A DNA stretch of 42,247 nucleotides from Rubritalea marina DSM 17716 (lineage in GTDB: Bacteria; Verrucomicrobiota; Verrucomicrobiia; Verrucomicrobiales; Akkermansiaceae): contig NZ_KB899268.1 of NCBI RefSeq assembly GCF_000378105.1, positions 1 through 42,247 on the forward strand, in the 5' to 3' direction. Every line of letters starts with the position of its first letter. Positions within the stretch are counted from its first letter, which is position 1. The position numbers and the translations under genes are program-made. Below the pieces are notes generated by a model, which saw only the letters and a list, made by a program, of their open reading frames with translations, made no database searches and was not told the DNA's origin. Below, piece after piece: positions 26,140 through 33,903 of the stretch.

Positions 26140-26270
26140 AAGCAATGGGTTTGATGGTGTGAGTCGCAGAGATGCGAAACTAACAACTGTCAATATAGTC
26201 TCAATGATTGGAGTCTGGCAATCATGAATTGAACCCGTGTTCGCTGCTGCGTGCCGGCAGCAAAAAAGCC

Positions 26271-26304
26271 TCCGCTTCGTTGGAAGCGGAGGCTGTGTGT
26301 CGCT
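26271..26304 (-). terminator. Terminator after hpf
   Basis: The stem agcctccgcttc (26277-26288) pairs with gaagcggaggct (26293-26304), loop gttg, and on the minus strand is followed by six T residues. It ends the long minus-strand gene run. Confidence 0.93.
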
Positions 26305-26340
26305 GAATGAGTTTGGTGTGTTCGGGCAAGCCCTGTGGGC

Positions 26341-26925
26341 TTATGGCTCGATGATGGCGTAGTCGCCATCGGGGCGTCTGTACACGATCTGCAGGACATT
26401 GCGTCTGGCATTGGTGTAGACGAGGAATGGGCGATCAGAGAGCTCGAGCTCCATGATGGCTTCTTCCTTAAAGAGCACCTTGAGTTTGGCAGCTTCTCTG
26501 TGGATGATGAATGGTTCTGGATCTTCGGTAGTTTCTGCCGGAAGTGTGTCCAGAATATCCTGTGAGAATACTTTGACGTCGAGGTGTTTGATGGTGTCTT
26601 CAGGCTTGGTTCTGTATTTTTTCAGGAGCCTGGTTTTATGTTTCCGCATTCTACGCGCAATCTTGGAGATTGTGGCGTCGATGGCTGCGTACATGTCTTG
26701 ATCTTCAGTCGAAGCGTCGATGGTGATGTGATTGGCGCAGAAGAGGATGATCTCTGCGACATGGCGGTTCTTTTTGACGTCTAGAACGGCCCTCGCTTCT
26801 ATAATTTTGGGGTAATCCAGATGCAGGGTTCCGATCTTCTTTTCAACGAATTCGCGAATCGAATCAGTAATTGTCTCATGACGAACTACAATATTGATCG
26901 GTGGGTTTACATTTTGTGTTTGCAT
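26341..26925 (-). CDS. hpf: Ribosome hibernation-promoting factor, long form
   Basis: The protein of 194 residues has an N-terminal HPF/RaiA domain (INIVVRHETITDSIREFVEKKIG, then VLDVKKNRHVAEIIL and ASTEDQDMYAAIDATISKIARRMRKHKTR) and a C-terminal dimerisation domain (FIIHREAAKLKVLFKEEAIMELELSDRPFLVYTNA). The long form joins two 70S ribosomes into inactive 100S dimers in stationary phase. It follows lptB by 45 bases, as in the lptB-rpoN-hpf order known elsewhere but with rpoN missing. Confidence 0.93.
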   Translation of the reverse strand: MQTQNVNPPINIVVRHETITDSIREFVEKKIGTLHLDYPKIIEARAVLDVKKNRHVAEIILFCANHITIDASTEDQDMYAAIDATISKIARRMRKHKTRLLKKYRTKPEDTIKHLDVKVFSQDILDTLPAETTEDPEPFIIHREAAKLKVLFKEEAIMELELSDRPFLVYTNARRNVLQIVYRRPDGDYAIIEP

Positions 26926-26969
26926 CGTATTTATTGGGTCCTTTCGTTTGGTTTTGGTTTTTGCTGAGA

Positions 26970-27776
26970 TCAGATCGTAAAGTCATCACCAAGATAATGC
27001 TTCTTGGCGAGTGGGTCATTGGCGATCTGGTCAGCAGTGCCCTCGATAATCGTTTGACCATCGTCCATAACATAGGCGTGATCTACGATCTTGAGAGTCT
27101 CGCGCACGTGATGGTCAGTGATGAGGATGGAAAGACCATCTTCGTCACGTAGTTCACGTACGATGGTGTGGATTGCTTCCACGGCTTTTGGGTCGACGCC
27201 CGCGAACGGTTCATCGAGCATCAGGATTTTAGGATCGCTGCAAAGGCTGCGGGCGATCGTGAGTCGGCGTTTTTCTCCGCCTGAGAGGGTCATGGCGAGG
27301 GAGTCGCGCAGCTTGGTAATACGGAAGCGCTCCATCAATTGTTCGGCACGTTCGAGGCGCGCTTTGCGCTTGAGGTCGCGGCGTGTCTCTAGCACGGAAA
27401 GGAGGTTCTCTTGGACGGTCATTTTGCGGAAGATTGCTTCTTCCTGCGGCAAGTAGCCCATGCCAATCTGAGCACGTCTGTGCATGGGCATTTTGGTGAT
27501 TTCTTTGCCGGCGAAGGATACGATGCCGTCATTTGGCGGGACGAGGCCCGCGATCATGTAGAAGGTGGTGGTTTTTCCTGCACCATTGGGGCCGAGGAGA
27601 CCGACGATTTCTCCATCGCTCACATACATACTGACACCATTCACGACCGCACGGCCGTTGTAGACCTTCTTTAAGTTCTCAGCACGGAGGATCACGCGAT
27701 CTCCGGTACGCATGCTGAGCGTCGTGTCTTGGCTTCCCTTGCTTGTTGAGTGTGAACTCGTGATTTGGGTCTGCAT
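26970..27776 (-). CDS. lptB: LPS export ABC ATPase LptB
   Basis: LptB powers extraction of lipopolysaccharide from the inner membrane with LptF and LptG. The 268-residue protein has Walker A GPNGAGKTT (62-70), the LptB-specific GYLPQEEAIFRK, the signature LSGGEKRRLTIARSL, Walker B ILMLDEPFAGVDP and ITDHHVRETL. A Ser/Thr-rich N-terminal part of about 25 residues is longer than usual. The ATG at 27713 could instead be the start and gives a family-like length. It follows the lptC/lptA-like gene by 16 bases. No lptF or lptG is in the window. Confidence 0.93.
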   Translation of the reverse strand: MQTQITSSHSTSKGSQDTTLSMRTGDRVILRAENLKKVYNGRAVVNGVSMYVSDGEIVGLLGPNGAGKTTTFYMIAGLVPPNDGIVSFAGKEITKMPMHRRAQIGMGYLPQEEAIFRKMTVQENLLSVLETRRDLKRKARLERAEQLMERFRITKLRDSLAMTLSGGEKRRLTIARSLCSDPKILMLDEPFAGVDPKAVEAIHTIVRELRDEDGLSILITDHHVRETLKIVDHAYVMDDGQTIIEGTADQIANDPLAKKHYLGDDFTI

Positions 27777-27792
27777 TGTGTTCAGTGTGCTA

Positions 27793-29127
27793 TTAATCTT
27801 GTAGCTCGTCTAGGTTGGTTTTCACTTCATGCTTGCCGTGCATACGAACACTCATGTCAGGTAACAATTTAATATACCCAGAATTTGAAAGAATGCGAGC
27901 AATAGTGTCACCTTGTTGGACAAAACTTTGGTTCCCTTTGAGGATGACAATTCCGGTGGTGGCGTCGTATGTGGCGATAGGTGCCTGAGCGAGAATAGGT
28001 TTGCCTTCGCTGTCGACGGCGTTGATGACGACGTCGCCAATGGCGATGGCTTTGTGTAATTGTTTGAAGCGAGACATATTTTGGGTCTCTGGGGTGACCA
28101 TCGAGTCGGGGTTCTCGGTATTTGGTTTGATGTAGCTGGTGCCGTCATCTGCCTGGAGGATGAGTTTGAGCTCATCTGAGCAGGTCAACTTGTAGATCGG
28201 GTGGGTGACCACGACATTTTTTTGATAAATGGCGATGCCATTGAAGGCGTCGAAGTACATGCCGTCGTCGCAGTTGATTTGCACTGGGGTGGATGCATTG
28301 TTGCGAGCGACGAGAGTTTCTGGTTCTTGGGTGACTTCGGTGCTTTGCTGGGTGGCATTGACGAGGGTGCTTTGGTGGTCTTGCTTGCGAGCGTCTAGGG
28401 CATTGCTTTGCTTGAGAGTGTCAGCATTTTCAGAACGAGCTTGGGAATCGACGACCTCAATTTGAGCTTCTGAGCTTTGAGCGAGTTGGTCGATTTCTTG
28501 GAGTTCTTCGGCCGTGAGCAGTGCTGGGATGGTGGATGCGACGGTGGCGGCTACGAGTGAGGCTTTCTTGGCGGATGGGCTCATGGTCTCATGGGTTGCT
28601 TTGGTGGAGCTTGGGGCCTGTTGGGGCTCATTGCTAGGTGTGGCTGCCGAGGGCTGCGTGGCTGGTTCGGTAGCGGGTTCGGTGTAGAAAATCGATTGGG
28701 TGTTGCCGAGTAGCAGGCCGTAGCGTTCGGTGCTATCGAGCAGGAGCCCCTGTGCTGCAATGTCGTATTGCTTGGCGTGAATGCGCAAGTTTTGGTTGCT
28801 GTGCACGAGGCCGCTTGTCTCAAAATACAGCGCGGTATTGAGGTGGATCTTGGTGGGGAAGTCGACCTTGGTGTAGAAGGTGAGGTCGACATCGAAGCCG
28901 CGCATGCGTTGTTGTTCGAGGATGTTGACCTGATAGGCCTCGAATAAGGAGGTCTTTTGGTAGTCTTTGTCGAAGCGCGGGACGGTGACACCGTGGAGGC
29001 TGCTGCCGACGGGGAGCACCTTCATGGCGGGGACGGTGCTCTGAGTTCCGTCGTCCTGAGCTTGCAGGGCGCTAAGGCCGGAGAAGCATAGGCTCAATCC
29101 TAGAGTGGTGACGACAGAACGAGGCAT
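27793..29127 (-). CDS. Periplasmic LPS transport protein, apparent LptC-LptA fusion
   Basis: The product of about 444 residues begins with a signal peptide (MPRSVVTTLGLSLCFSGLSALQAQ). The frame is open from 29187 but overlaps kdsA, so I take the ATG at 29127. The region around 30-150 contains TVPRFDKDYQKTSLFEAYQV and GLLLDSTERYGLLLGN, resembling LptC-like sequences. A long low-complexity linker (about 155-270, rich in Ala, Thr, Gln, Ser and Glu) follows. The C-terminal part (INCDDGMYFDAFNGIAIYQ, then NVVVTHPIYKLTCSDELKLI) resembles the OstA/LptA beta-jellyroll. It lies between kdsA and lptB, which supports a role in LPS export. The fusion is inference. Confidence 0.72.
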   Translation of the reverse strand: MPRSVVTTLGLSLCFSGLSALQAQDDGTQSTVPAMKVLPVGSSLHGVTVPRFDKDYQKTSLFEAYQVNILEQQRMRGFDVDLTFYTKVDFPTKIHLNTALYFETSGLVHSNQNLRIHAKQYDIAAQGLLLDSTERYGLLLGNTQSIFYTEPATEPATQPSAATPSNEPQQAPSSTKATHETMSPSAKKASLVAATVASTIPALLTAEELQEIDQLAQSSEAQIEVVDSQARSENADTLKQSNALDARKQDHQSTLVNATQQSTEVTQEPETLVARNNASTPVQINCDDGMYFDAFNGIAIYQKNVVVTHPIYKLTCSDELKLILQADDGTSYIKPNTENPDSMVTPETQNMSRFKQLHKAIAIGDVVINAVDSEGKPILAQAPIATYDATTGIVILKGNQSFVQQGDTIARILSNSGYIKLLPDMSVRMHGKHEVKTNLDELQD

Positions 29128-29179
29128 TTGGAGGAGTGTGAGAAGTCCAGCCCCGCATGGTTGCGGGGCGTGTGCCAGC

Positions 29180-29959
29180 CTAGCCATGGGCCGCTTGGTG
29201 CACGGCGTTCAGCTTGGTGAGGACCGCTTCGATTTCGTCGAGCGGGATTTGGTTCGGCCCATCAGAGAGTGCTTCTGCGGGGTTGGAGTGAACTTCCATG
29301 AAGACTCCGTCGACACCCGTCGCCACTGCGGCACGGGCGAGTACAGGGGCGAGCACGCCGTCGCCACCGGTGGCGCCGCCGAGGCCGCCTGGGCGCTGCA
29401 CGGAGTGCGTGGCATCGAAGATCACTCGGATGCCTTCTTCCTTCATCCAGTAGAGTGATCGCATGTCTGCTACGAGGTTGTTGTATCCGAAGGAGACACC
29501 GCGCTCGGTGAGGTAGTAGTCATCACAGCCAAAGCCTTGCATTTTTTTGGCGATGTTGACGGTGTCCCATGGTGCGAGGAATTGGCCTTTCTTGACGTTT
29601 ACCGAGCGTCCAGTTTTGGCGCACGCTTCGAGCAGGTCAGTTTGGCGGCAGAGGAAGGCTGGGATTTGAAGTAGGTGGATGTGTTCTGCGGCGATTTCGG
29701 CATCTTGTGGGTTGTGGATGTCGGTGGTGACTTTCACCCCCAAGTTGCGGGAGATTTCGCCAAGGATGCGTGTGCCTTCTTTGACGCCTGGGCCTCGGAA
29801 TGCGTCGCCGGAGGTGCGGTTTGCTTTGTCGTAGGAAGCTTTGAAGTACCACTCGATGCCGAGACGGTCTGCGATTTCTTTGATGGCTTTCGCCATGTCC
29901 CACGCGAATTCTTCGCTTTCGAGGCCGCAGGGACCGAGGATGTAAAATGGTTGGTTCAT
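29180..29959 (-). CDS. kdsA: 3-deoxy-8-phosphooctulonate synthase
   Basis: KdsA joins phosphoenolpyruvate and arabinose 5-phosphate to make KDO 8-phosphate for the LPS inner core. The 259 residues show the family blocks LGPCGLESEEFAW, WYFKASYDKANRTS, DIHNPQDAE, QIPAFLCRQTDLL, NVKKGQFLAPWD, DATHSVQRPGG and FMEVHSNP. The alternating SYDKANR and KGQF segments bind PEP. It is 26 bases downstream of the DUF1844 gene and precedes the Lpt genes, giving a KDO-to-LPS-export unit. Confidence 0.95.
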   Translation of the reverse strand: MNQPFYILGPCGLESEEFAWDMAKAIKEIADRLGIEWYFKASYDKANRTSGDAFRGPGVKEGTRILGEISRNLGVKVTTDIHNPQDAEIAAEHIHLLQIPAFLCRQTDLLEACAKTGRSVNVKKGQFLAPWDTVNIAKKMQGFGCDDYYLTERGVSFGYNNLVADMRSLYWMKEEGIRVIFDATHSVQRPGGLGGATGGDGVLAPVLARAAVATGVDGVFMEVHSNPAEALSDGPNQIPLDEIEAVLTKLNAVHQAAHG

Positions 29960-29985
29960 GATTGCGTTGAGTTAGAAAGTTTGGG

Positions 29986-30252
29986 TTAGCCGAGTGCTTC
30001 AGCGTCTGCGTAGAGTCGGGTGAGGTTTTCCAATGCTTTTTGGAGTAGTTCGATCTCTTCACCAGAGAGGTTCCCTTGGGACTTGTCTTTGAGCATGGTG
30101 AGGGAGTCTAGTACTGATTTGGCGGCCTTTAGGTTGACGCTTTTTGCACCAGTTGCTGGGTTGGGGAGTTGGCCGAGGAAAAGACCGGCGTTCTGGGCTT
30201 GGAGTAGGACGAAGTCGTAGAAGCGCGGGTCGATATTTGTTGCGTTTGCCAT
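29986..30252 (-). CDS. DUF1844 protein
   Basis: The 88-residue protein matches DUF1844. Its opening is DPRFYDFVLLQAQNAGLFLGQ, followed by a Leu/Lys helix (AKSVLDSLTMLKDKSQGNLS) and an acidic C-terminal helix. The function is unknown; it is a small helical soluble protein. It is 26 bases ahead of kdsA and 50 bases after the DUF3817 gene, all in one direction. Confidence 0.85.
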   Translation of the reverse strand: MANATNIDPRFYDFVLLQAQNAGLFLGQLPNPATGAKSVNLKAAKSVLDSLTMLKDKSQGNLSGEEIELLQKALENLTRLYADAEALG

Positions 30253-30302
30253 GGTTCGGTGTGGAGTGCGAGATTATGCAATGATGGTGCTGAAGTGGCG
30301 AG

Positions 30303-30623
30303 TTAATTCGCCTGATTGGAAGCGAGTTGTTCGCGCTTAAGTTTCGGTTCTAGAAAGAAGGGAACAATAGGCACCAGGGAGGCTAGAAAGTAGAGGAATG
30401 CTTTTTTGAGTGACCATTTACCGGCTTCTGTGGCCTGGAAGAGTGTGACACAGTAGACGCAGAAGAGTAACCCGTGAATCATCCCGGGGATGCGGATCGC
30501 TTCGGCGTCGCCTAGCATGCGCTTGAGGTAAATCGAGCAATAGAGCAGGTAGATGTATGAAAGTGCCTCTAGGATACTGATGAGGCGGAGGCGGCCGATG
30601 GCGTGGTTAAAGAACTGACTCAT
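30303..30623 (-). CDS. DUF3817 membrane protein
   Basis: The 106-residue protein has three membrane helices and family marks: IGRLRLISILEALSYIYLLY at the N-terminus and GMIHGLLFCVYCVTLF in the middle. The frame is open further upstream, but the DUF3817 homology begins at MSQFFNHAIGRLRL, so the start is the ATG at 30623. This start lies inside the end of the lipoprotein gene, overlapping by 17 bases, which suggests translational coupling. The function is unknown. Confidence 0.87.
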   Translation of the reverse strand: MSQFFNHAIGRLRLISILEALSYIYLLYCSIYLKRMLGDAEAIRIPGMIHGLLFCVYCVTLFQATEAGKWSLKKAFLYFLASLVPIVPFFLEPKLKREQLASNQAN

Positions 30624-31062
30624 TGCTGGCGAGGTAGTGTGCTGGTTTCTGGATGGTGATGCTGTAGCGTCCGGCATTCCTGAGGATGTTGAACTGCTTG
30701 TTGTTGATGCTGAATTGTCTGGGGGTTTTGAGGTTCTCTGGGGTGAGAATGATGTGGCCGAGCACCTGATTTTGCTTGTCGGTGACGCGGTACTTGTAGT
30801 GTTCACCGGCGACTTTCGCAAGGTGATCCGCACCGACTTGTGTGGTGCTTTCGATACTGATGCGGAAGTCAGGGAATTGCGCAAGTGAGCCGGGGGTGAG
30901 GCTCACGGCTTTTCCGTATTGGACCTGTAGGTTGGGAGCGCTCTTGGGCACCTGGTGGCTGTAGGTGTTTTCGCTTCCGAGATTGGGCTCGGTGCAGGAG
31001 CTGAGCAGCGCGAGCAGGGAGCTCGCTACGGCTAGAATGAGAATGCGTGAGTGGGTGTGCAT
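30607..31062 (-). CDS. Predicted lipoprotein of unknown function
   Basis: The 151-residue protein starts with a lipoprotein signal (MHTHSRILILAVASSLLALLSSC), where the LLSSC lipobox puts the lipidated cysteine at 23. The mature part has alternating strands (ISIESTTQV, YKYRVTDKQNQVLGHIILTP) that suggest a small beta domain. No family is recognised. Its end overlaps the DUF3817 start by 17 bases, and it starts 15 bases after the inositol monophosphatase gene. Confidence 0.75.
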   Translation of the reverse strand: MHTHSRILILAVASSLLALLSSCTEPNLGSENTYSHQVPKSAPNLQVQYGKAVSLTPGSLAQFPDFRISIESTTQVGADHLAKVAGEHYKYRVTDKQNQVLGHIILTPENLKTPRQFSINNKQFNILRNAGRYSITIQKPAHYLASNESVL

Positions 31063-31077
31063 GCTGCGGGCTATGGG

Positions 31078-31827
31078 CTAGAGGATCTCTTCGATGGGGA
31101 TCTTGCCATTGCTGGCGATGATGCTGTAGGCGTCGTCGCTGCCTTCGATCGGCTGCAGTTCCACCACGCCGCCTGCGGCTTCAATGAGGAGTTTGCCTGC
31201 AGCGATGTCCCAAAGCGAAATGCGTGCTTCGACATAGGCATCAAGGCGGCCAGTGGCGACGTATGCGGTGGCGAGGGCGGCGGAGCCCATCATGCGCATC
31301 TTGCGAGCGCGTAGTGAGGCGCGCTTGAAGCGTGGCAGGCCGGTCTCCATCGCTTTTTCCGTCTTGCCACAGCCTACGTAGAGGATCGACTCCTCTAGCT
31401 TGGTGCGCGGCGAGGCCTGGATCACTTCGCCATTGAGGAAGGCTGGGCCGTCTTGTTCCACGGTCCAGAGCTCCTTGGCTACTGGATCGAAGATCACGCC
31501 GAGGATGATTTCCCCATGGTGGCGCAGGGCCACCGAAATACAGAAATGCGGGATCCCGTAGAAGTAGTTCACCGTGCCGTCGATCGGGTCGACAATCCAC
31601 TGGTAGTCTGAGTCCTGATTCCCGGCGATCCCTTCCTCGCCGTAGAGCGCGTGGTCGGGGAATTCCTTGAGCAGGATGCTGGTGATGAGGTCTTGAGATT
31701 CGCGGTCGAGTGCCAGCTTGATGTCATGGTGCTTGGCTTCATCGACGCTGAGTTCCTTGCCAAAGCTCCCCATGATGAGGTCGGCGGATGCTTTGACTGC
31801 TGCGACTGCTGCTTCGATGTAGGTCAT
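31078..31827 (-). CDS. suhB: Inositol monophosphatase family phosphatase
   Basis: The 249-residue Mg2+- and Li+-sensitive phosphatase acts on inositol 1-phosphate or related sugar phosphates. All metal-site motifs are present: GEEG near 70 (the second glutamate binds metal), IVDPIDGTVNYF, and SLWDIAAG near the C-terminus with its catalytic Asp. SuhB-type and HisN-type cannot be separated here. It is placed 31 bases after metG and 15 before the lipoprotein gene. Confidence 0.9.
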   Translation of the reverse strand: MTYIEAAVAAVKASADLIMGSFGKELSVDEAKHHDIKLALDRESQDLITSILLKEFPDHALYGEEGIAGNQDSDYQWIVDPIDGTVNYFYGIPHFCISVALRHHGEIILGVIFDPVAKELWTVEQDGPAFLNGEVIQASPRTKLEESILYVGCGKTEKAMETGLPRFKRASLRARKMRMMGSAALATAYVATGRLDAYVEARISLWDIAAGKLLIEAAGGVVELQPIEGSDDAYSIIASNGKIPIEEIL

Positions 31828-31858
31828 GACTATGGGGTGTGGGCTGGGATTTAGACCA

Positions 31859-33436
31859 TTACTCAGGTTTTTCTAGCTGAATGCGAGGAAAAACTGGTTT
31901 TGGTTTGGCCACCTCATGGCCGGTTGGGATGAGTCCCCATTGGAGTTGGTCGAGTGTGAGCTGCGCAAGCTGCGGTGCCTTGAGTTGAGTCTGGATGCGC
32001 TCGCAGGCAGCCGGGATGAATGGCTTGAGGAGTACTGAGGCGATGGCCACGACTTCCACCATGTGGTTGAGCACGGCATTGACTTGTTCGGTCTTGGTTT
32101 CGTCTTTGGCAATTTCCCATGGTTTGTGCTGCTCTGCGAAGACGTTGGCGCTGGTGATGAAGCCAATCACGGCCTCAAGTGCGTGGGATGGGGCGTGTTG
32201 GTCCATGTGTTCACGGTATTTGGCCACGCAGCCTTCGAGCGAGGCGCGCAGTTCCTGGCAGGATGCGTCGTCGAAGCTAGACTCGGTAGTGAGGCCGCCG
32301 CAGTAGCGCTTGGTCATGTTGAGTGCGCGGTTGCAGAGGTTGCCCAGGTTGTTGGCGAGCTCGGTATTGAAGAGCATGACGAGACGCTCGATGTCGTAGT
32401 CGGAATCGCGGCCGGTGTGGATGTCGCGCACGAGGTAATAGCGCACGGCATCGGCGCCGAATTGCTCCACGAGGTTGACCGGGTCAACGACGTTGCCTAG
32501 GGACTTGGACATCTTTTCTGAGCCATCGTCTGATTTGATGTTCCACCAGCCGTGAACGAGGAGGCTGGGCATTTGCTCATCGGAGAAGCCCATGGCCTTG
32601 AGCATGCAGGGCCAGTAGATGGAGTGTGAGGGGACTAGGATGTCCTTGCCGATGATGTGGAGGTTGGCTGGCCAGAGCTCTTCGAAGTTCGGTAGAGCGG
32701 AGCCTTCTGGCTTGAGGTAGCCAGCGAAAGAGATGTAGTTGATGAGGGCGTCAAACCAGACGAAGGTGACGAAGTCGGTGTCGAATGGGAGCTCGATGCC
32801 CCAGCGCAGGCGCTCTTTGGGGCGTGAGATGCAGAGGTCGGTGCCCTCAGCGCGTTCGATGGCATTGACGACGTCGGTCTTGCGGAAGGCGGGGATGATG
32901 AAGTCGTCGTTATTGGCGACGAAGTCTTTGAGCCACGCGACATGGTCGGAGAGGCGGAAGTAGTAGTTTTCTTCGTCGCGTTCTTCGACCTGTCCCCACT
33001 CTGGGCCAAACTCGCCGTTCTCGTTGCGTTCTTTGTCGGTGAGGAATTGTTCCTGACGGATCGAGTAGAATCCCTTGTATTGTTTTTTGTAGATTGCGCC
33101 TTCGTCGTAGAGCTTCTGCAGAATGTGTTGCACGCATTCTTTGTGCAGTGGGTTGGTGGTCTCGGCCCAGCCATCGTAGTCGAGACCGAGCTTTTCCCAG
33201 GCATTGGAGAAGCCTTTGGTCACACGCTTGACGTAGGTGTTTGGGTTCACGCCTTCTTTTTCAGCGGTCTGTTGCACTTTTTGGCCGTGCTGATCGACGC
33301 CGGTGAGGAAGTATGAGCTTTCGCCCTTTTGCTTGCGGTAGCGATTGAGGACGTCGGCTAGCACTTTTTCATAGGCGTGGCCGATGTGTGGCGATCCGTT
33401 GGTGTAATCGATGGCGGTGGTGATGAAGTAGGACAT
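31859..33436 (-). CDS. metG: Methionyl-tRNA synthetase
   Basis: MetG attaches methionine to tRNA-Met. The 525-residue protein is of the short zinc-free type. HIGH is at 17-20 (SPHIGHAYEK), KMSKS at 308-312, and the zinc cysteine knots of the long type are replaced by YSIRQEQFLTDKE. Anticodon-binding helices follow (LFNTELANNLGNLCNRAL). It has no C-terminal tRNA-binding domain. It is 45 bases downstream of the TPR gene. Confidence 0.95.
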   Translation of the reverse strand: MSYFITTAIDYTNGSPHIGHAYEKVLADVLNRYRKQKGESSYFLTGVDQHGQKVQQTAEKEGVNPNTYVKRVTKGFSNAWEKLGLDYDGWAETTNPLHKECVQHILQKLYDEGAIYKKQYKGFYSIRQEQFLTDKERNENGEFGPEWGQVEERDEENYYFRLSDHVAWLKDFVANNDDFIIPAFRKTDVVNAIERAEGTDLCISRPKERLRWGIELPFDTDFVTFVWFDALINYISFAGYLKPEGSALPNFEELWPANLHIIGKDILVPSHSIYWPCMLKAMGFSDEQMPSLLVHGWWNIKSDDGSEKMSKSLGNVVDPVNLVEQFGADAVRYYLVRDIHTGRDSDYDIERLVMLFNTELANNLGNLCNRALNMTKRYCGGLTTESSFDDASCQELRASLEGCVAKYREHMDQHAPSHALEAVIGFITSANVFAEQHKPWEIAKDETKTEQVNAVLNHMVEVVAIASVLLKPFIPAACERIQTQLKAPQLAQLTLDQLQWGLIPTGHEVAKPKPVFPRIQLEKPE

Positions 33437-33481
33437 TTCAGATGTGAAATTTGAGATTTAGAAATTAGAAAGGTGGGTCGC

Positions 33482-33823
33482 TTAATCGCGGGTTTTGTCT
33501 ACTTTGCCACCAATCCCTAGGATGGTGGCATTTTGTTTGGCATGTTCGGCTTCGGCGATTTGCCCGTCTTGGACGTACATTTGCGAGAGCGCGGTCCATG
33601 CGAGCAGGTCATTGGGCTCGAGGATTGTGGCTTGGAGGCCACAGCCGATGGCTTCTTTGATCGCCCCGGTTTTCATGAGTGCCATGCCGAGGGCTTGCCA
33701 GCCGTCGAAGAACTGTGCGTCGAGTTCGACGCATTTGCGGTAGCCTACGATAGCTGCTTCGAGCTCGCCAATGGCGAATTCAGCATTGGCATCGTCGAAG
33801 ATGGATTCAATTTCTGGAGTCAT
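33482..33823 (-). CDS. Small TPR protein
   Basis: The 113-residue protein has about three tetratricopeptide repeats: EFAIGELEAAIVGYRKCVEL, the GWQALGMALMKTGAIKEAIG repeat, and AWTALSQMYVQDGQIAEAE. The frame is open further up, but residues before MTPEIESIF are not TPR-like and the ATG at 33823 is the likely start. TPR proteins hold partners together; the partner is unknown. It sits between the chaperone-like gene and metG. Confidence 0.8.
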   Translation of the reverse strand: MTPEIESIFDDANAEFAIGELEAAIVGYRKCVELDAQFFDGWQALGMALMKTGAIKEAIGCGLQATILEPNDLLAWTALSQMYVQDGQIAEAEHAKQNATILGIGGKVDKTRD

Positions 33824-33903
33824 GCTGAGGTGGTTTGGCGTGTTGGCAAGAAAATGGCCCGAGCACCGAGGTACGCGGGCCAACGGTATGCGCAATGCAG
33901 TGC

